Below, piece after piece: positions 11,009 through 21,564 of a stretch of 42,917 bases of DNA. Position numbers and translations under genes: made by a program. A model generated the notes under the pieces. That model was not told where the DNA came from. It worked only from the letters and a program-made list of their open reading frames with translations, and ran no database searches. The stretch spans positions 1,190,315 to 1,233,231 of the forward strand of contig NW_019091413.1 in the NCBI RefSeq assembly GCF_001949145.1. The letters run 5' to 3'. Position 1 is the stretch's first letter. Each line of letters starts with the position of its first letter. The stretch comes from Acanthaster planci (taxonomy: Eukaryota > Echinodermata > Asteroidea > Valvatida > Acanthasteridae).

Positions 11009-14000
11009 CTGTGGACAAATTGGGAACGTGGAGCAGCGAATTAGTCACAGGCTGAAAGTGAAAGACCTAAAGCCAGGATGCAAGCCTCTGCAGCTTCCGT
11101 AGGCTGGGACATGATGAGGCATTTTGGACTGAAAATTGAGCAAGTGTCTGTTTACGTAGTCAGCCTAGAGTGAGATGGAACCATACGGTAAATTGCACAT
11201 GTGTGACTGGTGTAGATCAAAAATAACATGATACTACAACCAGAAACAAGGTCGCTTGCCACAGGAAATGTACAGCTGTTGAATTCTTCAAATGCAGGCA
11301 AGCCTGAAACAGGGATTTCTGGCAGAGAATTTGGTGACATCCTGAAAAGGGCAGATTTTGTTTACAGAGTGGAAGCTGGTTGAAAAATTCTGAAAGTTTA
11401 ATTTAAAGTGGAATCTTGAAAAAGCACAAGACAAGTTACATGTACTTGGCATCACATGGCACTAAATATGTTGGATTAAGTCAAATATACAGGGGTGAGC
11501 TAGGAGGAAACTGAAATATCCACAACACAATCATCAGAGGGTTTGAGGGACCCACAGCAGCATTTGTGTATTTGTGTTTGCCTTAAAGCAACCCTTAAAA
11601 TACCCATTTCTGTGTCAACTTTTATATGTAAGACCAGGGTTGATAAAAATCACGATTTTTAAAAAATATATTAAAAATCCAGATTTTTGGGATTTAAATC
11701 AATCTTTGCATAATTTGTCCAGAAGGGTTTTGGTCCTGAAGTTCAAGACATGAAATACCATGTGGTGACTAAAGGACCCATTAATGACTGCTGCGGTTAA
11801 GTTTATCATATGTTGAACAGTTTCTTTCTAAGCAAGCGCAAAAGTTTGCTAACTCCAGTTACATGTACTTCTACGCTGAAATACACACAAACTCTTGGTA
11901 TGAATAAACTGTTTAAGCAAATTTCAATGAAAAAACAAAATACTTCAAGATCAGCGTCTTTACTTCTTCAATGCGGACCATTCACAAAAGTGTGCCTCTG
12001 AGAGTTTGCAACGCGTTGGCCAATCATGAAGTGCAAAATCTGCCGACCCAATGCGGGTTTGAAAAGGGTCGATAGATATCGCACGCTGTGATTGGCCAAT
12101 GTGTTGCAAACTGTGAATTGCCCGTATTGGGATAAAATTCTTGTACTTGCTAACACAACATGCCTTATGAATGTAACATTTCAAAAGACTTTATTGAATA
12201 AGTACATATCTTTGGTGTTCCAATTTTTGTGATATTTAGAAATATTGCTGTCCTTAATATTTGGCAATACTGCTTTATCAAAATGCGTGATGGAATGGCT
12301 ATAGAATTCTATATACATGTAATTAAGCAGTCATACAAAATGTAGAGTGGTGAACAGTACATGTACATGCATGCCTGTACATGTACCTGCACATGCAAAC
12401 CTGTGCATGTCCATGTACCTGCACATGCAAACCTGTACATGTCCAATGCAAACCTGTACANNNNNNNNNNNNNNNNNNNNNNNNNNNNNNNNNNNNNNNN
12501 NNNNNNNNNNNNNNNNNNNNNNNNNNNNNNNNNNNNNNNNNNNNNNNNNNNNNNNNNNNNNNNNNNNNNNNNNNNNNNNNNNNNNNNNNNNNNNNNNNNN
12601 NNNNNNNNNNNNNNNNNNNNNNNNNNNNNNNNNNNNNNNNNNNNNNNNNNNNNNNNNNNNNNNNNNNNNNNNNNNNNNNNNNNNNNNNNNNNNNNNNNNN
12701 NNNNNNNNNNNNNNNNNNNNNNNNNNNNNNNNNNNNNNNNNNNNNNNNNNNNNNNNNNNNNNNNNNNNNNNNNNNNNNNNNNNNNNNNNNNNNNNNNNNN
12801 NNNNNNNNNNNNNNNNNNNNNNNNNNNNNNNNNNNNNNNNNNNNNNNNNNNNNNNNNNNNNNNNNNNNNNNNNNNNNNNNNNNNNNNNNNNNNNNNNNNN
12901 NNNNNNNNNNNNNNNNNNNNNNNNNNNNNNNNNNNNNNNNNNNNNNNNNNNNNNNNNNNNNNNNNNNNNNNNNNNNNNNNNNNNNNNNNNNNNNNNNNNN
13001 NNNNNNNNNNNNNTGTACATGTAAATGTTGAGTAAGTGTAAAGAGAAACATTATACACAAAACGACCCCATTCTGGTTGTGTGGAAATATTTTAAAGACA
13101 TCGGTACATTAAATTCAGCCATTTCTTCCTTTCAAATACCCAAAAAGAATTTCAGGTTTCTTTAACATGATTTTTAAAAAGATTTTTACAAAGTTTTTTT
13201 AAAGTAATTTAAATCATGAATTAAATCAATACTTTAAATCATTTGATTTAAATCAAACGTTGTTGGTTACCGCCATATTGCTAAACCAGGATTTTCCAGA
13301 TTTTGAAAGAGACTGTTTGATAAATCCCCAAAATAGGAAAATCTCGCTGAAAAAAATCCTGAAATCAGGAAGAATCCTGATGACAAAAAAAGAAATCAGG
13401 ACAAATACTGACAAATCTCACCCCTGTTTGAATGTAATGGGTAGAATTGGTCATGAAAAGGTTTCTGGGGAGAATGGATCATTTGTAAAAAGAACATTTC
13501 CTTCAACTGCAACACCCCAAATCACTAAATCATGAAAATTTGGACAGAGGTTAAGAACAAATGACACTGTTGAACTTTCACTCTGACATGTGAATACCAG
13601 CGCTCTATCCCTTGAGCTTCACAAAGAAAAAAAACCAATAAAATCCTGAGACAGGTAGCTTCCAATTTAATGCAAACTTTATGTCAGATTTAGTTGTGTA
13701 ATTACAGGACATGCACACAAAAAAGCTTAGCAGTGCCATCAAAAATTTACCCTTGTGCTATAACCATTTACATGTACCTCACTATTCTTTGAACTTGTTA
13801 AGCCATCCTTACTCTATTTGTTTAACTTATGTGGTACTCAAGGTACGTCTTCCAAAATTTCTGAACATTTCTGCAAAATTTCAAAAGAAACTTCCTTAAT
13901 GTGAGCATCACTGGAGTCCATACTCACACACAGCAATACTGGTGTGAGTGGGACACTGCTGTGGTTGACAGCACTCTATATTAGTTTGAGTTCCTTATCT

Positions 14001-17000
14001 CTTGACTGGTCTTGAGCCCCCGGGGACTTGAGCTAGACAGAGAAATCTATGCATTGTAAGAGAAACCTTACTGATTTCGCCGGGATGGACCTCCACTTCC
14101 AGAGTTTGGCATTCCAAGTAGCATTCTGGTGGGGGTTCCAAGGTCCACCTCTTGTGACCTTTGACCTGTGCTTGCCAAGATGGTAGCTCCACGTCATCAA
14201 TCTGTGGTTTAAGATAGACCAAATAGGGAAAACAAAGAGGTGCTAACATAGTAATGGGAGCCTTATGAAATGTTTGGTGGCAGCAAACATACCGGCCCTA
14301 TGTGACCACTCCACTATTCTTTGGTTATGTGCAAGCTCAAACTGACACATGTGACCAGGTACACTGTAATCAGGAATATGTCGCTGAGGTCATTTTACAC
14401 AATGGCCGAGTAAAGTGGGGATGTGGGTAAAAATGTTGAAAAAAATCGAAGTGGTGGTTTCTGTATATTTTGGAAGTGTATTAAAAGGTACTACCAACAT
14501 ACTTGTAATATGTACCTCTTTAAAGCTTATGAAATTCTCCTTCTGACCATGTACAAACAAAAAGTCAATTTGAGACTCATTCCTGATTTCGTTTGGTTGG
14601 GTCACATAGAACAGCGGACCAGTGATGTGGACTGGTATGTTTACCATCACCAAGCATCCCATTATAAAGTTGAGCAAAGAAACTTGTACACCACATTTCC
14701 AGGAAACAAGCCAATGGCAATATGGTGTGCAGATGAACAGGCTTCATGGCTTCCCACTAGCACACCGGAACACAGGTATTGACTAATGGGGAACCAACAA
14801 CATAGGGCCGGGCGGCTCAGCTACCAGAGCACCAATGGGATGTTTTAAAGATGGCAGGTTTGAATCCCATTCCAGTCAATTTCTTTGTTGTAATTTTTTT
14901 TTATCTTTGTAATTGACTTGTAATACACACAGGATGAAATAATTATAATAATGACGGCATAGTCTTGTCAGCACAGGGACACAAAATGATAAAAATGACA
15001 TGCACAAATTGATACTGGTGCTTCAAGACAATAACCAGTCATAAATTAGTATCACTTTGGAGACAGGGTAAATGACAGTAAATCTAAAAAAAAAGACATT
15101 ATATAGTCAAACCTCATTAATAAGAGCATTGTTATCACAACATTCTGCTTATAATGTGGAATTTTTATTTTTCATCCACCTGTTCATCATTGTTTCAATT
15201 TGTGATCATACAAGGTTCCTGTTAAAACAAATACTCTGGGAAGTCAGAAGGACCTCTTATTAATGAGGTTCTACTGTATAACACGGGCGACTTATAAAGG
15301 ATTCCAATAACGGAAGGAATGTATTTTCAGGATGGAGAGTATTTTCACGTTGCAGTTTGCAAGAAATCATGAAGTTAAAACATGCTCCACATTTGGTTTT
15401 GATTCCTAAAGAAACTACTGTTCTGCAGATATGCAACTTATAACAATGTGCAACTGATAAAAACACAGTCACAATCCACCCCAACTTGAAGCACTCCCTC
15501 ATCGGCAAAAGAGAGACAGGTTGGTAAGATTCTTTCATCTGGGCGCCCAGTACACACTCTTGAAGACTGTATGTCAACAGAAATTTGTTGTGCATGCACA
15601 GCGAGTGCCACGGCAAACATATTTGAACCTGTGCACCCACACAGTGAGTTACCACTGAAGGATCATATCCTGCTACATGTACATAAAAGTGAACCATCTC
15701 ATATTCCTATACAGAGTGGATACTAGTTCACTGGCGGCGGAAGGGGGGAGGGCAGGGGAGCCAACGGCCCCCCATACTTTTGACCGGAGGGGTATCCCCC
15801 CCCTTTTTGCAGGTCCTATAATAGGGTGGGGCCCAATGGATTGGTCTATTTATGGCTGATACCCGATAATCTCACAACTGCCTCCCTCCAACTTTGAAAA
15901 TCATTCCAACGCTATTGTACTGGTTCATTTTTTCTGGCTTTGTCTGAAAGTTATGACTGTGGCTGGCAATAACAAGTGCCCCTATGGGAAGTCATTGGCC
16001 AGCGGCTGTGGCCACTTCTCACAGAGAAGTGTATTACTCCTAGCCATGGTCACCTGATATGGGATGCGCCCCTTACATGCATGTGCGCCCCATAGCCAGG
16101 GCTGCCCATGAAGATCCAGTCAGTCTTGCTGGATTCGGACTCTGGTGGCAGGAAGTACGGCCGGTGGTAGTGCTGGCGAAGGGTATTGGCTGCTGTGGAA
16201 TCGCAGTTACTCCTTGAAATGGAGAGACAACATATCGATAGGTTAATTTAGCAAGTGATGAATGGAAGGGAGAAGATATGCAGATATAATTTGTCCCTCA
16301 GGCATTCATATAAATTAGTGAGAAATATGAAGTGAGAAAAAATCTGTACATAGAAGTTAATTACACAAGTGAGCCATTTAACACACTGCAGAATGCTGAC
16401 CGGTTTTTGTTTGAAACTGCTTTCAGATAGCCAAAATCGACATGTTTCACTACAGAAGAAACAGTAACTACACTTGAGATGCAACCTTACCCCTTGGTCA
16501 AATGAACAGGCCATTTGCAGTTTTACTTATCTTCAAATGCAACCTAGCAAGGGTTCATTCAAAGTAGATTAACCACTTGTCGCTGGGTGGTTTGAAAAAT
16601 GCAGTGCACATAATCAGGACTTTTTCAAGATTTTCAGTTTTCAAAATTCTTCAAAAATTCATCATTTCAATTAATGGACGTGTATACCCCCACGAATTAC
16701 TGTCTGGTGCCACTCTGGTCCGACAGACAAAACCTATTGACGCCCGGGTATTTCAGCCAGGCCTGCAGCCTTGTAAAAAGAGCCCAGATTGTGCGGTGTT
16801 ATGTAACTTTCTTTTGTTCACGAACCTGGCACAGTGCGCTGCTGACCTCTTTTAAATAGGGGCCAGATTAGCATGCAGGGGTGCTGTGTAGCTCATCGCT
16901 GCAGTGGTGGAGCGCATTTGTCCCCAGTGGTAATCAAAATGCCCCAAACCGTGGTGTACTGTTTCAAAACAAGGCTAGATTATCTCCACTATTGAGAGTG

Positions 17001-18037
17001 AAAAAATGTCAGTAATGCCCAGCAGCCTGGTCTTTTGTTCCGAGTACCGTCTTTTATTACAAGGCCCAGTTCCCTTTGTCCAATTTCGGAGACCCCGGCC
17101 ATGTGTATATAAAACACACGGTGCCAGAAACCGGGCTCCCCGGCAGGAAGTGTTTAAACTGCATGCAAATGTCCATTTGCAATAGCAAGTTTATTTTGTG
17201 ACTGCCCTGAATGGTTAGATCTCATGGTCATCAGTCTGTTAGGTGTTAAGTAAGATTTTACTCAAATCAAAAAGGGATTTTTCTTTTCTCAGACATACCA
17301 TCCGATGTACCAAGGAGCAGAACCATCTGATAAATTTGCTCTCTCTGGTGCCATCTCAAGAACTTCCTTCAGGCTGTCAAAATTTGTTCTATACGGGAAG
17401 AACTGGCAGTCGGGAGAGTTACTTTCAAGCACAGGGCTCTTGTCACTGTAAATCTCTTTGAAGAAATCAAAACTGAGGACCTGTAGTGCCGTCCACTGTT
17501 CCATTCCATCCGTGACCACAACTGGCCTTGCTGTGTAGGCATACAGTCGCTCAAACTCTTCCTGCGTCAGGCCAGACAGCTTCTTGATCTCTTCGACATC
17601 CCGGCAGATGCTGCAGTTCACCGGCGGCCGGAACAGGTCTTGGAGTGTTTCTGGCACAGCCATCAGGCATGTCTCAGTGTCCATGTTGGCATCCATGACC
17701 CTTTCCATCCAGACCTGGCTGAGGCTCCGGTGGACTTGCTCCAAGCGGGGGTCTTCGAGAAAATTGCTGCCCACCACAAGCAGCATGATGGCAATGTAGG
17801 CCAGGACTAATGCCAGGACCACTGCCCAGAAGAATCCCAAAGTGACAATCCTGACGATCCTGGAGGTTGACTTCGATTGGCTAAGGGTCTGCAGTTTCTT
17901 AAATGACGGCAGTTGGGTTAACTGGTCCCCTGCTGTACCAAGTTCTTGCAGCCGCTGATGAATCTCTGTAAATCTCTTGCGTACATCCATCTCTAAGTTT
18001 GCAAGGGATACTGTCACTGGTAGTAATGGCTCTTGTT
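10923..18037 (-). CDS. Membrane-anchored JmjC/cupin_8 2-oxoglutarate oxygenase
   Basis: Coding exons on the minus strand are 18037 or 17990 to 17299, 16212-16077, 14201-14072 and 11008-10923, joined in phases 2, 0 and 1. From the ATG at 17990, which has a strong context (GAG before, G after), the product is 347 residues. Residues ~45-75 are one hydrophobic segment preceded by a Lys/Arg-rich stretch, giving a type II anchor with the catalytic part luminal or extracellular. Two glycosylation sequons (N125, N219) fit that side. The JmjC core follows: WYIGWSNCD, FMGSPGYGAHMHIDD, GHKRW and LDTNKWFHQTLI. H276, D278 and H329 form the HxD..H iron triad and all are present. Such enzymes hydroxylate proteins using Fe(II) and 2-oxoglutarate; substrate unknown. 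The frame is also open upstream of 17990 to an acceptor at 18038, so extra N-terminal residues are possible. Confidence 0.88.
11969..12131. mobile_element. Foldback MITE-like element, copy 1
   Basis: The left arm contains GAGTTTGCAACGCGTTGGCCAATC and the right arm its approximate complement, GATTGGCCAATGTGTTGCAAAC. The ends (TTCAATGCGGACCATTCACA and TGAATTGCCCGTATTGGG) are also complementary. It is homologous to 38452-38626. There is no coding capacity. Confidence 0.75.
12355..13022. repeat. TACATG-rich minisatellite interrupted by gap
   Basis: Visible units before the gap repeat TGTACCTGCACATGCAAACC with TGTCCA spacers, about 30-40 bp apart. The gap spans 12461-13013 and the right edge resumes with TGTACATGTA. 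The array was probably collapsed or unresolved in assembly. All frames across it are artefacts. Confidence 0.75.
14072..14201 (-). CDS. JmjC gene exon 3
   Basis: The exon follows an acceptor ending ACCACAG and ends before donor GTAAGG; it is 130 nt. It begins IDDVELPSWQAQVKGHKRW and ends HPGEI plus one base. D278 completes the HxD motif begun in exon 2. The KGHKRW strand matches the usual 2-oxoglutarate-side strand of JmjC folds. Confidence 0.88.
14805..14905 (+). repeat. tRNA-derived SINE-like element
   Basis: A D-arm (GCTC-AGCTACCA-GAGC, 14815-14830) is followed by a B box (GGTTTGAATCC, 14857-14867) and then a T-rich tail (TTTTTTTTA near 14890). The T-stem and acceptor stem do not pair properly, so this is a decayed tRNA-derived retroelement rather than a tRNA gene. 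Confidence 0.5.
15104..15276. mobile_element. Pogo/Tigger-like MITE
   Basis: The termini TAGTCAAACCTCATTAATAAG and CTTATTAATGAGGTTCTACTG are inverted repeats, and each is flanked by TA, the target duplication of Tc1/mariner/pogo elements. The CAGT..GAACCTC end is typical of pogo-type non-autonomous elements. It is 173 bp with no coding capacity. Confidence 0.75.
16077..16212 (-). CDS. JmjC gene exon 2
   Basis: The exon follows an acceptor ending TTTCAAG and ends before donor GTAAGG; it is 136 nt. Its first base completes Trp231 (TG|G). It encodes SNCDSTAANTLRQHYHRPYF and ends WIFMGSPGYGAHMH, with H276 the first iron ligand. Confidence 0.88.
16570..17150 (-). repeat. Dispersed ~575 bp repeat, copy 2 (inverted)
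   Basis: The reverse complement follows copy 1 (6355-6925) along nearly its whole length, with substitutions and small indels. It sits in JmjC intron 1. A tRNA-like GTAGCTCATCGCTGCAGTGG is present inside, but the element cannot be assigned to a class by eye. Confidence 0.8.
17299..18037 (-). CDS. JmjC gene exon 1 (first coding exon seen)
   Basis: The exon ends before donor GTATGT (17298) in phase 2. ATG 17990-17988 is the best start; the sequence between 18037 and 17990 is open but has no ATG, and 18039-18038 is an acceptor AG (AATGCAG). It encodes the N-terminus MDVRKRFTEIHQRLQEL (coiled-coil-like), the membrane anchor, a linker with CSICRDVEEI, and the first JmjC strand region ending WYIG. 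Confidence 0.85.
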
Positions 18038-19887
18038 CTGCATTTAAATTAATTGTAGCTGATTGGAGTCAAGCTTCCTCACTTTCACATAATTACAAAG
18101 ATCAATATGGCTAAGCATGGCACAGAAAACTGCAATAATTAGTAAATATAAGAAAAAGAAAGTTGTAACGACATGGTCCCTTCTCAGCTTTAATTTGAGA
18201 CTAACAAGCCAGCACTAGCACATACTGCCTTCTAAGTTTTGTCAAGGATCACTCAACGTTGTCCAACATCAGTCAAGCTATGGCCAAACTATCCCTTAAA
18301 CTATGAGGCTCATCAATCTGCACCTCAGAGAGGCAGAACAATGAGCCCTGTACAGTTCAGGAGGTAGTCTGGCCAAGCAAAAGTTCTCTCTTGATGCTGC
18401 TGTCATCCATGATGCTGTGACAGTTCCTTCCCCAATTCCTCCAAGTCTGTGTGAATGTCTGGGCACCTCTATGGTCTAAGTTTACTTACATTTTTCAAGG
18501 CCCTCAGTAAAAATTAAGGTGCTACTTCAAAAGTGGCTATCCTGAATTTTGTCATTTTTGAACATTTCAATAAAGTGGGGCAGCCTGAGAGACTTGACTA
18601 GCTGTCAGTTCAAGTAACTAGGACTCTATAAATTGCCTTTGGGGGCAACAATACAGTTTGAGTGACCTAATATACTGGCAGGCCAAAAAATTCTCCATCC
18701 CCCCCCCAAAAAAAGTGCACAATGCCCACTACGGCTGAGACAATTTGAATAATTCAGTATTTGAATGTTCGACCTTCAATTTGATCGAATATCTGAATAT
18801 TCGGTCGTACTGACCAGCAGATTGTTGAGGAACAAACCTTATACAAAATCAGTTGCAATAACACACATAATTGTACATTATGATCAATATAATAGCTTCT
18901 CACATCTAGCAGTATCTCCAGCCATGATTTAGCAAAATTTAAGAGATGAACAAGACTTATAGCCCTGTCAAAACTGTCTATTGCCTTTGAATTGTCTAAT
19001 GAATAATTTCCTTTTTAAATCATTGTAAGATTTCTGATGCTTTTCATTTGAATCTGCTGGAAACAAGCCTTCATCTAGTGCATTTTTTCTCATTTAAAAC
19101 AAAAGAAAATTTCCCCTTCCATTTCATAAATTTTGTATTCAAATATTCAAATTCGAAAAATAATATTTCAATATTCAACAATCGATCAAATATTCAGTTA
19201 TTCAGATATTCAGAACAGCCCCACTGCCCACCAACATTTCAAATTGTTTCACCAGACCCTATCCTGCTGAAAATATGGTCATCTTTACAAAGAAAAGAAT
19301 CTGAATGGTTGAGGTACATGTACATGTAATTCAGTTTGCTTAAGGCTGACAAAATTAAATGCTTGTTTATCATCATCGTCCATCCAATCCCCCCCCATCT
19401 CTTTTTGGGGGATATTTGATATTTTGTGGTACTCTGTGCCACAAAAAATGGTCTTATGTCTTTCACTGTGTTGCAGCAGTAGTCTTGCACTGCACACTAC
19501 GGTTGCACATTGGTTACGCTTCAAGGTCATAGTGTGAACTGTGTCTGACCTTTGTGAGCCCCTGGACATTTTTCTCAATAGCAATAGCATCGCAGTGCAA
19601 ATATCAAATATGAAAGGCCCTCCCTGCTGAAAAATTTGTCTTTAGGTGATGATGCACTTTATTAATTTTGATCAACGCAAACTGAAGTAGTGAGAAATTT
19701 CCCGTTCAAATCTGTTAATCTTAAGTATAAGAAATTAGTTGTCAGGACAACTGAGAGAGGAATATTATCTTAAGCATGTTGGATTTGGTCAGTTGGAATG
19801 ATCAGTTGATCTAATAGCAAGGATGGGTTACCCTATCAATGCGATAGTAATCACATTTCCTGAGCAAAATAAATATTGGTCGCTTAC
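18038..19887 (-). other. Intron or 5' flank of JmjC gene
   Basis: No coding exon was supported. It holds an AT-rich foldback at about 18735-19220 made of ATTCGAATATTC-like units in inverted arrangement, and a TACATGTACATGTA palindrome at 19315-19328. Confidence 0.45.
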
Positions 19888-19925
19888 CTTCCGGAATTAT
19901 CCTGTCCTTGCTGATGTTTGACTCC
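19888..19925 (-). other. Candidate untranslated first exon of the JmjC gene
   Basis: A consensus donor (GGAAG|GTAAGC, GT at 19887-19886) follows sequence whose last base would join exon 18037 in the correct phase. That frame has a stop codon just upstream and no ATG, so if used it would be 5' UTR and translation would begin at 17990. The 5' limit is unknown. Confidence 0.35.
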
Positions 19926-20789
19926 TACTTTCACTTTGATTTAGAAGATTTTGTTTGTGGTTCAATTTCTTTTCCTCTACGGTGGCTCAGAAAATTTGTG
20001 TGCATAACATATGCAAGCAGACATGGAGTCTCTATTGGCCTCAAGCTGGACCAAGGGAAGGTGCCATTTTCTCAGCAGAAGCGCTTTTAGTAGAAACTGA
20101 AATTTGCTGGTTCATGAACAACTACGAAACGTACGTGTCACAGTTGCATCGCTACAAGGCATTCTTTTCAACAGATGAGGGGGTGCTTTTGCTTGAGGCG
20201 GATTGACGCAGTATCAAGAAATGCTTCCTACATAAGCCTTTAAAGCACTTTTTTTATGAATAAAGATGCACATAAAAAGAATGGATATTGCTCCGTTTTC
20301 CAGTCTTCTGCTTATTAAAAGATACTGTTCGTTAAGAGAATGAGATCTGCGTCACCTAACACTTAATCGGGCAATCTACATCATACATGTTGTCAGTTGC
20401 ACCACAAAGTGACGTAATGTGGATAGTTGCTCCACCACGAAGTGTGTACAAAGTCTATGAATGGTACATCATTTCATGGTGCACTAAAACTATCCTATAT
20501 GTCACTTCGTAGTGAAACCGACAATGTAAATGTATCATCCACAAGCACTGTGGCGCATACACATGCACGATTGACCATGACAAAACACCACCGAACAAAA
20601 ATCCATGGTGGTCTTGGTAATTGCTTAATCACAGATTATAAATAACTAGGCCTATCCCACAATCCACCTCCAGCAAACCCTGGAGTTTCTGGTTCCTCGT
20701 CTGCTGCGCTCCTATCCTATAACAGAGTACCCCCAATTTCCCCTGACTCAACTGTCTGACAGGGGTTCGTCGTCTCCCGCGTTATACCA

Positions 20790-20915
20790 GTACATGCTAG
20801 GCTAGTCCCACGGGCTGTAGTGGCTCTCTTTTACACAGATAAGACTCTTTTAAGAGACAGATTGTAAAAGCGAGCCACTACAGCCCTATTTGTGGGGCTA
20901 ATGCTAGGCCTACAG
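20790..20915. mobile_element. Foldback element with 24-bp arms
   Basis: Arms 20812-20835 (GGGCTGTAGTGGCTCTCTTT then TACA) and 20863-20886 are reverse complements with one mismatch. Weaker complementarity extends outward through GCTAGGCTAGTCCCAC and GTGGGGCTAATGCTAGGCC. The loop has its own small hairpin (CTCTTTTAAGAG). A non-autonomous DNA element is the likely origin. Confidence 0.65.
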
Positions 20916-21080
20916 GCCTAGGCTATATATACACGGGGAGGGGGGCAGCTGCCGACAACGAACAGTTCTGCCTACAATTTAGTACAAGCTATCATGACGA
21001 GATCAATGATAGTCCAGCAGTACATGTATGATGTAGATCGGACCATGGAGGTAGAATCACACCTCCATGATTGGACTTAC

Positions 21081-21393
21081 ATGATGTAGAAACGCACACA
21101 CGTCTTTAACCGCAGCTGGGAAGACACTTTCAGCGCCTCGATGACTTGATCCTCATTGATGCTGCGTCGCCAGCAGGTCAGTGGGCCTACCACTGAATGA
21201 CTATCAGTTTCCGCATCATTTGCGAAAGGGTACGGGTCCGGTCTCACGGTGGCTTTGTAGCACGCCGCCACGCGTCACCTGCTCGTGCGCTCGGAGGATG
21301 CCCAGTGTCATCAATGTAGCTTCTAATTTGGTGTGTAGTTCTTTCTCCCTGGACTTGAAGTTGCTCAGCATCTCAATCATGTCAATTAATAAC
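21081..21393 (-). CDS. Unidentified gene, candidate coding segments
   Basis: Two overlapping minus-strand frames look coding. The first, 21393-21279 or slightly beyond, follows AG at 21395-21394 and reads LLIDMIEMLSNFKSREKE then a heptad-like helix ending GILRAHEQ; donors GTGACG (CAG before) or GTGAGA follow. The second, in another frame, runs to a consensus GTAAGT donor (GT at 21080-21079) and includes TCWRRSINEDQVIEALKVSS followed by QLRLKTCVRFYI. Both have balanced codon use and CpG content unlike neighbouring introns. A short intron of about 55-85 nt, or alternative exons, could explain the frame change. I recognise no family. A 5' exon is proposed at 22327. Confidence 0.4.
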
Positions 21394-21564
21394 CTTCAAA
21401 TTCAGAAAATATTGACCCGAAAATCTTAAAAGAATAATATCATTTGAATAATTTAAGGGTCTTAAAATTTTATCAACTCCAACTACATGTAGATAAAATC
21501 GGCCCGGGGCCTCGGATTCCCAAACGTGACGCGCTTTTTGAAGATCATCGAACTCAGGGATTTT
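21382..21564 (-). other. Open frame, possible upstream exon of the unidentified gene
   Basis: After an acceptor-like TTTCAACAAG the frame reads KIPEFDDLQKARHVWESEAP and stays open for 60 codons. The first half is CpG-rich and coding-like; the second half is AT-rich and may be intron. There is no convincing donor. Confidence 0.25.

Larger units (their letters stand above)
11009..14071 (-). other. JmjC intron 3, a nest of repeats
   Basis: This intron contains the 553-base gap and several repeats layered around it: CAGGGGTGAG at 11490 with its complement CTCACCCCTG at 13417, AT-rich ends at 11640-11705 and 13195-13262, a foldback copy at 11969-12131, and a TACATG-rich tandem repeat at 12355-13022. 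No exon was found. Confidence 0.6.
14202..16076 (-). other. JmjC intron 2 with small mobile elements
   Basis: The intron contains a tRNA-like SINE head at 14805-14875, a TA-flanked pogo-like MITE at 15104-15276 and a G/C-homopolymer stretch at 15740-15800. Open frames at 14423-14782 and 15260-15697 have no exon borders or recognisable motifs and were not called. Confidence 0.5.

Noticed and set aside
12309-13060. Five long open frames of 216-249 codons
   Set aside because: They consist almost wholly of the assembly gap; only repeat-derived TACATG sequence is translated at the edges.
14423-14782. 119-codon plus-strand frame
   Set aside because: It has no known domain, lies antisense in an intron and its composition resembles surrounding non-coding DNA.
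15260-15697. 145-codon minus-strand frame in JmjC intron 2
   Set aside because: It begins in the pogo-like MITE, has no recognisable motif and no splice borders in phase with the gene.
16077-16212. Start of exon 2 at the alternative AG two bases further on (AGGAG)
   Set aside because: Only the acceptor at 16214-16213 restores the WYIGWSNCD motif and the reading frame.
17288-18017. JmjC exon read as a free-standing 242-codon gene starting at 18017
   Set aside because: 18017 is GTG, not ATG, and the last residues YV come from the intron; splice sites and the next exons complete the protein.
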